From Reticulitermes lucifugus (Eukaryota; Arthropoda; Insecta; Blattodea; Rhinotermitidae), in contig JAKCWW010000005.1 of the NCBI GenBank assembly GCA_026260175.1, positions 147,641 to 211,640 of the forward strand: a stretch of DNA of 64,000 nucleotides. Reading direction: 5' to 3'. Made by a program: the position numbers and the translations under genes. Shown piece by piece: positions 47,730-60,546 of this stretch; within the stretch, counting starts at the first letter, position 1, and each line of letters begins with the position of its first letter. The notes below the pieces were generated by a model. That model was not told the DNA's origin. It did no database searches and worked only from the letters and a program-made list of their open reading frames with translations.

Positions 47730-49880
47730 TGCCTTATAAGTTTGATTCTTTGCAATTTGTACAAAAAGAAGTTATTTTAAAATTGTACTTAAACTCTGTT
47801 ATAACTGTTGCTATTAGATGGTACTTAATGCTGTGCCAAAGGATTTGATTGCAAACTAGTTGTACTCGTGTCAGAATATTGTGCTTTACTTGGCATTGCT
47901 TTCAAGTCAGTTTCTTTCATCACATTTCACAAGCTTCTTTGAACACATCTTTTAAAACAGATGCTTGTGGGTGGATTCAATATGTAGTCTTCATGAACGA
48001 AACTCTCCTAATCTTTTCACAGGAAAGCACGAAGGGATGTCGGAGTGCTTTCAGCAGTAGCCACATCTACAAACATCGGCGTTAACAGGTTTACACCACA
48101 AGATAATATACAAATCTTGGCAGAGCTTCAGACGTAGAAGCAAAGAACGTTTTTTATGGATTTACATATCCTTGAACATATTTTTAGGCCTGATAAGCGT
48201 GTTGTGAAAAAAAGAGTTTCCTACTTTGTAAAAAAAAGTTCCCTTGATTTTTGCGCTACCGACCTTCTTTGCAAAATCTATAAATGGAGATGAACTATCT
48301 AGCAAAATATACTTACCTTTTGAAATTGGGACGAAATATTTCACTTAAGAAACATGTATCTTACCTTAGAAGACTCTCACCTTCTGTATAAATCCAAAAG
48401 CCATCTTATATTTTGAAAATGGACACTCTGAGCAAGAATTTTATAATATAAACCTCTGAGTTGATATTATAATTACGCTGCACTTCAAAATAAATATTTC
48501 ATGAAAATGGAAGCGAGATCTTTACCACTAAAGGTTCCATTATATATTTAAATAATTTTCCAAAAAGATAGTATTTTAAATATATTTCCTGAATACAAAA
48601 TTTATTACTCATTCCTAAAATATGTCAAACTATTGAACACCTGTTCTTATTGCTTCTAAACGAATTCCTTGGCTGGCCTTATTATTAGTAATGAAGTCAA
48701 ATTAGATCGTCCTAAAATCTGATTAAGTGAATTCAGGCCTTATTGAAAACAAGCAGTAGCATTTTAAAAAAATAAGTTTTAATAATACGTTATGTGTAAT
48801 TGATTTAGAACAGTCAAAGATTAGATGAAATAATGTATAACAAACAGCACTATATGAATTTAATTAAAATTAAAAATTAAAAATCAGTTGACGTGTAAAG
48901 CGCAGCTACCTTTAAATAAAAGCCATTAGCTTACTAATTCTTTATAAAATGGATCTTTGCAACTGATTCCAACTTGTAAATATACGCTTAGAAATTTTAT
49001 TAGCGCATTCCGTGACAAAATCCAACTGAATTTTCTAGCTGCAAAATATGTTTCAGGTAATTCCAAGCCCGAAAATATGATTTTTATGTACGTATGTTTA
49101 AATTTGGTTTCTTTTTCCAATACGAAAAAATACTGGCGAATTTATATATCAGGTGCCTAGGATATTGGGAAGAGGAGTTTGGCCTCTGTAACTAACTTCA
49201 TCTGTGTAGAAATAAGATAGTCTTGGGGGAAATTAATAACCATAAAGAACTTAAACCAAGAAACGAGTAATATTTCACTGATGTAATTACATGACATTAA
49301 GTACAAGAGTGCAACATCAATCGCGAGATTTTTGGAATGATAGACCAAACTTCTATTTATATAAAGTTTGTTTAGGCCTAACGCAGATTTTGTGGTGTGC
49401 TTAGACTCGCAAGGCATAAGCTATCATATGGTAAACTGGGACAGAAAAATACCTAATATAGAAATTAAACACATGTGCTGACTCTTTTAAAATTAGAATG
49501 TACCTACGCCATATATAAAATTGTATTCCATAACTCACAGAGAATATATTGTGCTTCTATTATAAGGATCACTAAGTTTGTTGTGTAGAAGAAAGAAGTG
49601 TCTCTTGATTGTAATAATTCCGAATAATATATATGGTAAAAGTTCATATTTTTTTAAGTTAAACCTGGAAGTAATTATATTAAAGAATAGGTTTTAAAGA
49701 TTTAATAGTGGGCATGACACATTTTCTTGTATCTATATTTTATTGAGTAGCCAGTTCAAAACTTTCAAAGCCACAAACTTAGTTAGCGTAAACTTAAGAT
49801 GTGACGACTAAAGACACGAAACTTCACAACTGATCTTGTTCGTATTTTGTGTTTGTAATAAATCACAATATAGTCAGGCA
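47730..49880. other. No recognisable feature
   Basis: AT-rich sequence with no supportable gene, RNA or repeat. Confidence 0.5.
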
Positions 49881-49884
49881 TATT

Positions 49885-50070
49885 CTCCAAGAAGTGGGAT
49901 AGTGAGGACTATACTGGGTTTATCTGGCTCGGGATAGGTACAGGTGGTGGGCGCACATGAATGCAGCAATAAAGCTTCGGGTTACATAAAATTTGGGAAT
50001 TTCTTGACTATCTGAGGACCTGTTATTTTAAGGAAGGATTCTGCTCAGTGAAGTTAGTTCGTTACAGTCA
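49885..50070 (+). pseudogene. LINE reverse-transcriptase C-terminal end and 3' UTR
   Basis: An uninterrupted 24-codon frame at 49915-49989 reads WVYLARDRYRWWAHMNAAIK followed by LRVT and TAA. It matches the closing W-L-A-(Q/R)-DR-RW-A block of the same LINE ORF as at 3.8 kb. After the stop comes the shared 3' UTR (GGGAATTTCTTGACTATCTG, GGACCTGTTA, GGATTCTGCTCAGTGAAGTT), ending near 50070. It is 5'-truncated like most LINE copies. Better preserved than the 1.5- and 3.7-kb copies. Confidence 0.8.
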
Positions 50071-50074
50071 TACA

Positions 50075-50875
50075 CATGGAGGATATTATTTTGAAATTTT
50101 ACTATTTCTTGCATTTTTTATAAATATTATTCCTAAAAGCATATAAAATCAAAATCAAAACTAAAAATTTTTATAATGCATTGGAATAAAAACTGTTATA
50201 TTAAAAATTCTTAATGAATATCATGACACAAAAAATTTATTTGAAAAGAAAAAGGGACCATCTGCTCCGTCGTGTCGCACTCACTTAGTTTTCGCTCAGT
50301 CTTCTGCAACAGGCGCAGCAAAGGATCTTGCAGTTCATTTCATGTATTTTCGTACTGTAATATACTTATAGTTAATTGATTGTTAGGAGTTAGACTTTGT
50401 GCTGGTGGCGATGGGCGTGTTCGTTAATAAGGAAGTGCATGTTGAACCGAGTTTTATCATATATTTCGAATATTATATGTGTTACAACAAATTATCTAGG
50501 CCCTTAACTAGCTGGCACCAAGGTTTTGTGTAGCAGTGGGTTAATAATCGTTTTTGGATGATGTACATAGAAGTGAATACGATGTTCGAATAATTCTTGT
50601 TTTGGATTTTGGGGGTAAGTGGTGAAGGACACACTCATTTTGCTTTAGTCTAATTCAGAAATGAGCCTAATATTTCCTCGTGAACATAAGTGCAGGTCTG
50701 AATATTGTAGTTAAAGAAAAATTCTCCATTCCGCCTGAAACCCGGATTGTCCAGCCCATAGTGCTGACAACGAAATGAATCTCAGATACGTATGAATCAA
50801 GGAATCAGCCTTCACGCGACAATACGATGTTTGAGGTTTTCTCTTTTATTTCACTCTAATAAGGTAAGACTCTCT
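50075..50875. other. No recognisable feature
   Basis: No supportable gene or repeat. Confidence 0.5.
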
Positions 50876-50879
50876 ACAC

Positions 50880-51153
50880 ATCATAATGTTTTTCTATTGC
50901 ATTACAAGCCTGGAGAGGCCTTTAGAGTTCCAGGCAGTTGAGGCTCCCAGAATTTATAGAGAATCGGTACATGAAGGTGGTAAAGTTGTCAGCCCAAAGA
51001 ACCGGCCGCCTTTACCCCCATTAGGCTTCTCTGGTACTCATAGTGCGGCAGAAAGATTAAGTCAATGAAAAATCCTGAATCGAAAGCGCGACCTTCCGGC
51101 TTGTAGTGCAGTGCCTCAACGAACTGCGCCACCGCGTGCCCACATATCATAAT
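50880..51153 (-). repeat. tRNA-derived SINE family 1, copy C
   Basis: The minus-strand head at 51141-51080 (GGGCACGCGGTGGCGCAGTT) has a clean A box. The B-box region is mutated (GGTCGCGCTTTCGATTCAGG). The body matches the other copies (AACTGCCTGGAACTCTAAAG). ATCATAAT at 50880-50887 and 51146-51153 may be an 8-bp target-site duplication. Confidence 0.88.
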
Positions 51154-51775
51154 AAACAACAGGATAGTTCTGTAGTATGAAGTAGCAATAACCTGACTTA
51201 TATGCAAAGTACTGCGGTGCTGCTAATTCCTACAGCCAACACCGTGTTCTTGCTCCACGAAGGCCTAATTACAGTAGCTTAATGCGAACAATACTAATCT
51301 GCTCATTATCTCTACTCCGTTTCCCGAGTACCACTTCAAACAGCGCATCATCTCAGCTCTGTCTAAACTACGCACTGTGCAGCTTTAGAGTGGATTATGT
51401 TTTAAGAGGAAGAATCTTTGTAATTATAACTGCATTTTACATAAAAAATATGGTATTTTTTTTATAAACGGAGATACTAATAAGTGCAGGTGATGCCAGG
51501 ACAGTGGAATATTTCAGAATGAAAAACATTTCTGAAGTAATCTTTTCATACCACCACATTAGCCTAAATTTCTTAGCGTCAGGACACTGTAAGAAAAATA
51601 GCTACTCAGAAAAGATTCCTGACAGTTTGTGAAACGACAACGGAAGCAATAACAAGGGGTTATATTTATTGTTATTGTTACTATTATAATAGGTAGCAAT
51701 AGTAATAAAAGTACTAGTAGTAGTAGTAACAGCAACAAAAATTTCATAGAATAAAATCCTCCTTGAATAGTCACT
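51154..51775. other. No gene; short trinucleotide runs
   Basis: Degenerate TAG/TAA runs at about 51660-51735. Nothing else is supportable. Confidence 0.5.
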
Positions 51776-51778
51776 AGT

Positions 51779-52081
51779 TATTCAACTAATCAATAACTAA
51801 CTAATTAACTCCATAGAGCAGAGTCCTTCTTGAGAAGCTAACAGGTCGTCAGCTAGTCAAGAAATTCCNNNNNNNNNNNNNNNNNNNNNNNNNNNNNNNN
51901 NNNNNNNNNNNNNNNNNNNNNNNNNNNNNNNNNNNNNNNNNNNNNNNNNNNNNNNNNNNNNNNNNNNNNNNNNNNNNNNNNNNNNNNNNNNNNNNNNNNN
52001 NNNNCCTTCCCTCAGGTCTCCCCACCAAAACCCTGTATGCACCTCTCCCCTCACCCATACGTGCTATTCAACTAATCAATA
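51779..52081 (-). mobile_element. 5'-truncated LINE insertion with 17-bp target-site duplication
   Basis: TATTCAACTAATCAATA occurs exactly at 51779-51795 and 52065-52081. Between them, on the minus strand, the element begins at about 52064 with a frame reading RMGEGRGAYRVLVGRPEGR up to the 136-base gap. After the gap it resumes in the LINE 3' UTR (GGAATTTCTTGACTAGCTGA, CTTCTCAAGAAGGACTCTGC, GGAGTTAATTAGTTAG) to 51796. The RVLVG(R/K)PEGR block precedes the DR-RW-A block seen at 3.8 and 49.9 kb, so the gap should hold the rest of the ORF end. The duplication is the hallmark of target-primed reverse transcription. Confidence 0.88.
51869..52004. other. Assembly gap (136 N) inside the LINE insertion
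   Basis: Run of N. The flanking pieces lie in the expected order of one LINE copy. Confidence 0.97.
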
Positions 52082-52084
52082 AAT

Positions 52085-55000
52085 TCCTTAAATCCGAATG
52101 TTCAATACAGTGTTCAAAAACCCAACAATGGCTCTATCCTATTTTTTTATATCTATTCGACAAAAAGCAGTAATAATATTTACAAAAACTTGCGTAAATC
52201 CACACAGGCTATATGCGAATATAAAAAAATATTTGTTTTGCTGCTTTAAAGATTAAGCATATTAGACATGTTCAGGGGTCATTTAGAAAGGACAGGGATA
52301 TAACTTTCTTCTGACTTCATGTTACCGGGACACATAAGAGTTAGTCAGTCAGCCTGACACATTCAGGGTCAAATCTCCGTATAGACGGTGGTTTTAATTT
52401 CTATGCTTGACAACCTGGTATTTTCTACCCTTCGATTTGTGGCAGAGCAGCTTTAGAATTAGACTTCCAGGTTATCCTAAACATGTTCTGGCCATTTTTT
52501 CACCGTTTCGTTTATATTATTTCCGCTTATTCTATTCTGTTTTTTTTGTGCTATCCTGTTATTAAGGCCTTAGTTTCTCAGAATATACAGCGCAAGTTCT
52601 ATGAAGAGTGGTGGACGATGACTTTTAAGGGATTCGGAAGAAATGTGTGGTGACGTGATCGAGGTACAATCCAAATATTTTCCTGGGGGGACTAAAGGAT
52701 AATATGAAAAACTTCAGCTAAGATTCAAACTGTGTACTTCAGAACGCAACTCTGGGGCTTTATCGTCCTTGTAATATTTCGGTTGTGCAGGTCATTTTCC
52801 TGCTCATCTCTTAGATTTTAATAAAAAAACTTGTCTATGTTCTGTTTATTTATTACAGGAATGAACACCTGCAGGGTGCCACATCGCTCAGGCGAATAAA
52901 TTTTGTACGGTGGCGCATAATGTTTGTGGATTTTCAGAATGAGACTTGCTTCATGTGAACTGCCTGTCACCTAGAATCTTAAGGTGATTCCTAGATTTTT
53001 GGAAAATTTGTACATCCACCTTTATTATTTCTTTCCCTTTGTTTATCGCCATCAGTATTTTGGCATTTCAAGACTTCGATTCAGCTGTGCACCCTCCGGC
53101 GAATATATTTCCATGTGTTAAATTCAGAACTTCCAAAGGTTAAGCCCGCACTGCGTTGCAGCATCCATAATAAAAGGCTGATACATTTTGAAACCCACTT
53201 TTAATGTATGGAGTGTTCAATGTAGCGAGAGACACTAAGTGTTTGTATTGTGAGCTGTGAAGATAGTTTCTGTGCCAAATATAAAAATCGCAATACACCT
53301 ATACGGCTAGGTACTTGTATCAAAGTTAAAGAAATTACGCATAAATTATTTTAAATTTTAAGTAATTTATACTAGAAATATTAATTACAAATGCTTAATA
53401 TTGTACCAAAAAATGAGATATGAATTTTGTGTAGAATTTATTGCAATTCAAAGTTTTGTTAAATGCTTATTACCATTACGATTAATTGAGTAATAAATAC
53501 AAACAAATACATACTGTAATAATATAATTAACTTGGCCCTGGGCGACATGAAACGTAATTGAATGAATGAGAAATGTGAAAAATGTAATGGTGGTAGCAC
53601 TGATATGTAGCACGTATTGCCTTGGTAATAGTTACATTTTAATATTAAATTTCAATAGCAGCTAGTAACAAGCACCAATAGGCTACGCCCCTTCCCTGTC
53701 ATTCTCTTTAGAGACAGTTTTAAGTTTACTAGTTCGTAAAAGCTATATACACTGTACAGTATGTACCACTGTATTCATATATTCTTGGCAATAATCTGAA
53801 ACATTTGAAAAAATATAGCATGTTCTAAACTATTTCAATTTGATACTTTGTAAGCCAGTATACCTAATTGTTAAGTAGCTTTGCATTAAGTATTATTAAG
53901 GAAGTTATTAAGTATGGCTGATGCATAAACTTTGCAAAAAAGCGACCACTGAAATTGATTCTCAGAAAATTACTTATATGTGCAGTTTGGTACAAGACCA
54001 GTGGAAATGTAGTGGTTGAATATTCATTACACATTTTTCTTATATGGGTTCATGACAAAAATATTAAAGTTTAGAAATATGTGAATCTTAAATAGGCCCA
54101 ATTTTTCTTTCGCCACTTTGTTTAATATGGCTCAAAGGAGGGAAAGAACAGTGTTATAAGAAATATGATGTTTCAAAATTTTATTAGTGTGAATATCATC
54201 AGCTACTTAGTGTATGTTTTATGTAATATGTGAAGTAGGTTTAAGTCTCGACTTCTTGCAATTGTTCTGAAGAGATCATGATGGTAAACGCAACCTTCTC
54301 GCTCTGATAAATCTATAGTGCATTTTAATAGAGATTACGTCAAAGAGTTTAAAACCCGTTTTGCATTATATTGCACACAAATTTGCAGTCACTAAAAGAA
54401 GTAATTCACATTCTTATCTTAAAAATATCGCCAATCTGATTAATGTTTTCGAAAATATATTAGACCAAATTTTATCATAAAAAAACCCTTGATATCATGA
54501 CCAAAACACTACGCCTTTTACTCGTAGGTGTAGAGTGCAAATAATAAATCTTATTCTACAAAATTCTCCCGCTTCCTGTGACTTTCTCCCTCTTAGATCC
54601 AAACATTCTCCTCAGCAGAAGGAGAGACAAAGTTCCACATGAAGGCTCGTACACAAAAAGCATTAATGTATCAACTTCTAGTAACAATTTCCAAACCTTA
54701 ATTTTAAAAGGTTAATTTGACACTTTAAAAGTCTGTTGTTGCTATATATATCGTCAAGAATGACACTAAAATCTCTGTATTTTGTCCACATATTTTATTT
54801 GTGTTCCAATGATCCTTACAATAAAGAGTGATTGTGATCCTATGCTGCTTTTACCGATTTGTGCTCGTAACGTTAACCTGTATTTTCTTGGCTGTACGAA
54901 GTGAAATTTTACACATAGTTTGGCTGAATTTTAGTCTTCAAAATTTTAAAATATGGTTTTTATATTTTTCAATTTTACATCGCAGTTTCATACAAACAAA

Positions 55001-56880
55001 GGCTCTTTTTAACATCATTGAAGATTACATTTCACTGACCAGTCCTTTGGCGTTGACAAAGTGTACATGATATTTTGCAAGCCACAAATGTCTTCTACCG
55101 AGTTCACGGCAATCGGAGTTTGTTTATTTTGATGATGATAAATTTCTGAATTTGTGATCATTGTTAGTTAATCAATTCACTAAATGTAAAAAGCACGAAT
55201 CTATGAAAAGCTAATACTTACCTGTTACTCAAAACATTGCCCGTCTATTTTTGTAACTCCAATATCATCACCTTATTCAGAAGGACACTGCAGGCCCTTC
55301 AAATTATTAACAAGATGAATCAAATTCATAACGACCAATTCTTTGTTTGAACACCCATGTTAATACTATCCTCCCATCTGCAGGTGTTTCTTTCATGTAA
55401 TCTTCCCTTTTTATCCCCACACTCGGTACTTACGTTTCTTGTATCCCATACTTCGCACATTTTATGCCAATATCATTAATTAATCAATCCAAAACAAATG
55501 GCTCACATTATTGCAACATCCCAATTGCGTAAATTCCATTTAAGTGGTCGCAATCCTTGTGCCATTCAATAACAGTTTCTCGTAGAAACCTCCACTGATT
55601 TTCATAATTTATATTTTCTGAAATATTTAAATTACATAAATAGATCTACTGATGGGACACAGACCAATTTAAAACTTCGATAACACAACCGGACGTTTAT
55701 AAGCAATGCACATTACGCAAGACTCTTTTAAATGTCATAACTTATATCCATTTCCATTTCAGGTTCCTGGCTTTGTTTCGCATTTGCCGTCACCTGCATC
55801 ATGCCTTCGTAACTTTCATCTACCAGAGACTTAAAAGAAGTTAGACTTCTGCTTGCCAAAGGTGTTTTCGCAACTAATAGAGCCCACACTTCAAGTTATA
55901 TGACTCCAAGCCAGTTTGTGTCAGTAGGAAACATATTTATTGGCAGAGTTAAAAAGCAAAATAAAATGTACAGTTTATACTGCATGTATGGATAAATTCC
56001 TCCTACGTTAAGAAGAAAATACAAGAAACTCTTTCATAGTGGGGGAGATATAGATCGGTGTCAGCATTTCACAGTGGGAGCGTTGTTTATTAGAAGCATT
56101 CTTGGAGAGAAAAAACATAACACCAATGAATAGACGAAATTGTGGTACATATTTTAATCCACTGAGGTCCAGTATGGACAAAGCGAATAAAAAATGTATT
56201 ACTTATTTCTTGCATTAAGAATGTGAAATTATGTTTGAGATATTCCACTTGAGGGTTCAATTTATGACAGTTGTAAGACAGATATTACAGCTTACATATT
56301 AGTGGTAATGTTCTTCGTAGTACATAGGCCTGCGTCGTTTAACCGTAATGATTTGCATGTAAATGGTAGCATATTTACTTGTGCAAATAAATTAACAGAT
56401 GCCAATACTGTAAATCTTCTTCCCTTACGTGTAAACGTACATCACATATGATGTAAAATTATTTGTTTTTGTTGGAGAATTCATGACACTGCCAACATTT
56501 AAGAACTCGATATACAACGGATTGAATACACATGACGAGGAAGCCCAGGTTGTTGTACGGAACCTGCTGTACTTCCTACAGTATGTTTCAAAACACTTTC
56601 GCAAAAATTCGGCTTATTACGTTACATACATGTATATCTAATCTGCTTACATATTACGAGGGAATTTATATGATAACCTTAGAACAAGATACTTTTTCAT
56701 CTGCAGATATCAGTGTCACGTGATAATTTGTCACTTGAACTTGTTGGCAGTCAGACCCCATATGAAGGACAGAAATCAAGCTGGGGGAGGCAGATAAGAC
56801 CCTCAACATGACCTGCTAACCTTTCTATTCGGTCACTCATAATTATCTCTCACTCCTAGGGTTAATGTTAATCCCTGGTT
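52085..56880. other. No recognisable feature (4.8 kb)
   Basis: The longest quiet stretch in the window: AT-rich, no SINE boxes, no LINE motifs, no tandem repeats, no convincing ORF (the 54828-55070 frame is Phe/Leu-rich and motif-free). It may be intron or intergenic DNA of a host gene lying outside the window. Confidence 0.5.
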
Positions 56881-56882
56881 CC

Positions 56883-57188
56883 CAGGGTCAATTGTTCTAT
56901 GCAGTGGCTCGTTTTGTTGAGACACTGCGCTACAAGCTGGAAGGTCGCGGGTTCTAATCCCGTTGGGGTCATTGGGATTTTTCCTTCACTTAATCCTTCC
57001 GGCCGCACTATGGTACTGGGGTCGACTCAGCCTCTAAAAGAAATTAATACCAGGGATATCTCCTGGGGGAAAGGCGGCTGGTGCTTAGGGCTGATAACTA
57101 TGCCACCTTCTTGTGCCGACTGTCTAGAAATTCTGGGAACCTCAAACTCCTGGAGCCCTAAGGGATAGTTTTACCTTACAGGATCAAT
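56883..57188 (+). mobile_element. tRNA-derived SINE family 1, copy D, with 10-bp target-site duplication
   Basis: The only plus-strand copy. CAGG(G/A)TCAAT at 56883-56892 and 57179-57188 (9 of 10 identical) brackets a 286-bp element. The A box (CAGTGGCTCGTTTTGTTGAG) is diverged; the B box (GCGGGTTCTAATCCCG) has one change. The body runs CTTCCGGCCGCACTATGGTA, GTCGACTCAGCC, CCAGGGATATCTCCTGG and AGGCGGCTGGTGCTTAGGG, and ends GGAGCCCTAAGG-TAGTTTTACC. It gives the full family layout without a gap. Confidence 0.9.
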
Positions 57189-57189
57189 C

Positions 57190-58825
57190 ATCCATGCACT
57201 TCGAATATCTAAATATCTAACTTAAAGAAATGTTATCAGTAGGAGACTTAACATTTTCTCATCCGTGTACATATGGACGTGATTAAGAGTGTATGCATAC
57301 ATAAATCTCGCACAAACATGGTTCGCTAAATATGCTTGTTCGTGGATTGTTCATTGTTTTTTTGCTTTATATTGATATTGTATCAAGCGTCCTTTCTTAA
57401 GAAATGTAAATCAAATTACAAACCAAAGTAAATTCAGTAATTTTAGCTGGTGTTTGGCCCAACATTTTAATTTACTTCAAATTTTTTCATCCTACTCCAG
57501 TGTTCGAACAAATACGGAATTTCATTTAACTTCCTTTTCCCCTTTTACTGGCTTTTGCCGAACTAATGATTTATTCGTCTTGCTGATGTAGCATGATATT
57601 ATAACTTACACAAACAAACTCGAAAGTCGTTTCTCAAGCTGCAACTCAAACGTTTGTAGCAATGATTTTAGCAAAGCCTAACAATTTCTTTGTCATTTAC
57701 AAAATTTGCTCAACAGGAATGTTACAGTCTCGTCATTGCCCGTAGTGTAAACCTGTTAATAGGCGACAGTCATTGATAAATAATTTATTAATGTCGTAAT
57801 TTAATGTGTACATTCATATACGTATCCATTCATAAAAGGAAAAAAAAGTTTCTTCTTTGTTTTGACAAGTTTATTTACACGCGTGTAAGCACGTTGTGCT
57901 GCATTGCCAGTGTACAAATTTGTAGGTTTGTTATACTCGTGTAAATTGAGGTTTGTGTTTGTATTTGCGTGGGTGCTCTCACAGCAGTACTTGGACTAAA
58001 GAGAAAATGAATATGTATCAAGAATTCATAAATACTTCCCTCTCTTGCCACCCATACTGTAAACGTCCCACCCAATCCAATCCATATGTGCCTGCCTTAC
58101 TAACTCTGTACGTTACGTATGCAATATGATTTCTGTGAGCTTGGGAATGTGAGCAGACTGAAAGCAAAGTGTTGAAACATGTATGTTGATTACAGACCTC
58201 CAACAGACTCGATCCTTGGAAGTATTCATCAATAACCTGCCTCTGCAGCAAAAAAAGACATGCGCAGTTGAAAGTTTAGAGGGCAGATGAAGAGGGAGTT
58301 GTTATTAAGTGCGTCGGCGCAAATCAATCCTGTCCAAGATACAGACGAGAATTTTATTTTTCGATTTGTATATAACCCTTTGAACTTCCATTTATATCAA
58401 CCAATAAGGTATAGGATACGAATGGACTTTATCATTCATGGAAGTTATTTATACTACTTTCTGAACTAAGGAACTTTTGCCAATACAAGTAAAATATATC
58501 TTTATAAAGGATTTTGAAAAGTTTCTTAATTTTTCTGACGATACTGAAATTTACATAGCCTAGTAGTAATTGGATCAAAACATACATTAACTAAAATCGT
58601 ATTTTATGAAAGAAAACCGACTATCTTAACATATCCAAAACAGATAAAAAAAGTGGTTTATTTTTAATACGTTAGGTAATATAAATGCATAAGTTATTGT
58701 GATATTTGTCATAATTAATTTGATATGAAGCTACATTTCTTGTAAACACATGCAGTTTAAACACACGCACATGCTTATATTCTTATCTATATATCTATAT
58801 ATATATACATAATTTCCTTTATTTC
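57190..58825. other. No recognisable feature
   Basis: Only a short TATA run at 58786-58806. No gene or repeat is supportable. Confidence 0.5.
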
Positions 58826-58830
58826 TTCGT

Positions 58831-59010
58831 ACCGAGTAGCTTGGTGCGGCGTTAAAATTCTAAGACTTTGTTAGAGGAGCGTAATTCAAATTTCGATCAG
58901 GACACGGGCCAGGCACCCAGAGGTTTTTCTTAGTACTTCTTAGATCCTGAAGGTAAATACCAAGACATTACTTCGGTTATTCCACGACAGCTTTTTTCAG
59001 ATCCTTTCCG
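58831..59010 (+). repeat. Possible decayed tRNA-derived SINE
   Basis: GAGTAGCTTGGTGCGGCGTT (58834-58853) resembles an A box. TAATTCAAATTTCGATC, about 30 nt downstream (58882-58898), resembles a mutated B box. It is followed by GGACACGGGCCAGGCACCC and a T-rich stretch. There is no second copy here for comparison. Confidence 0.4.
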
Positions 59011-60514
59011 ATTCTTTAAGTATGAATTATTCTAAGATTCGACGCCATATATGTTGAGATGCAGTAGGAATCACGAAAAAAAGAAATGTATTTTTACGAA
59101 CTTACCACGGTACTAATTTTCAGGTTAGCAGAATTACTGTTAATGGCACCCATCAGCAGTACAGGCTCAAGTACAGCCCGCAGACAGTGGTACTGAAGGC
59201 AGAGTTTCTTTTCGCATTTCCTATTCCCTTTGACATCATAGTATTTTTAAGACGTTTGGAAATTTCGGAAATGTTCATGTAATGGAGGTTTGATAGGAAT
59301 ATTTCATAGAATCATAAGGTAAGTGCCTCTTTGAAGGTACCAACTACAGTTACAGTCCTTGTATGGTGGTAATAAAAAGTTATTGTGTTACCCACAAGAG
59401 GAATTACGTAATTAAACTAATGAGAGCTGGAAAATTCTAAATATCTTTTCCATTCTAATATACACAAATGCTCCTTCAATTCTCAACCATACAAATTCGT
59501 TAAAATTACTTCCTACAATTGAATTTCTATTTTTCCTTTTTTATTATTTAAAGCCATTAAACGCACCCCTTTTCCCTTATTTTTTTTCTAAACGCCTTCC
59601 TTTCCCCACAGCATCACAATCTGTTGTTAGTTTCGAGGGGCTGTAAATTTTTTATTGCCTTCTAAGAACGAGTAGTGATACTGTATTGTGCCTCCCTGTG
59701 GACATGGAACATTGAACTACAAACACGATGACCTTTTTCATTGTCTTAAAATAGTAAGCGAGACAGAACAGAGATATAATATTTCAACCTTTGTTAACCC
59801 CTTCTTAAATCGTCTACTGGAAGGAATGTCAAAGTCACGGTCATTTGTAAAGCTATTTAACCGTCTATACATTGACGATGATATGTAAGACCTGCTGTAA
59901 CGTGTAGAAACAATGAGTTTTAGGTACTGAGTGCACTTATTTGCTTCTTAATATGCTTGCAATAGATACTGGTTATTTCTCTGAACATCTTTAACATACT
60001 GATTTTTATTACAGATGGAGTGCGTTCTCTGTAATATAAAACTGATTATTTATACAGCAGGCCTACTAGCTACGCACCCAGTCTTCTTTCCGAATATCAT
60101 GGAATTCGATCAACATTCGCAATATCGTAGAGTCATATTTTACCTATATCTACAAAGTGTAAAAAATGTACAAATATTTGAAAAAAATAAATTACTGTCT
60201 ATTATTATCGCCACGCCATACTCCACGGCCTGTTTTCTCGCTTATGTCCGTATTGTTAGAGCAACCCAAACGTTAACCTTATTTATCAGAGCGCTGTCTT
60301 CTGCCTGTGCAACGTTTTAGTCCACTCTCAAATCTTTCTCCAGCAAACTGATAAACATGCCACTAAGGGCAATAGACATATATATATAAGGGAATAAGTT
60401 CCAGTCTCTTGGAGAGATATTGTTCGTATTTGGTACAAAAAATTCCATAACGATCCTACAATGACTAGCGACATGTCAAGCTCCTTTCTGTGTTTCTTTA
60501 TGAGTTATACCTAC

Positions 60515-60546
<32 letters not shown>

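Noticed and set aside
58169-58190. GAAACATGT near 58169 as a further hammerhead
   Set aside because: No CUGANGA or stem II lies upstream at a workable distance.
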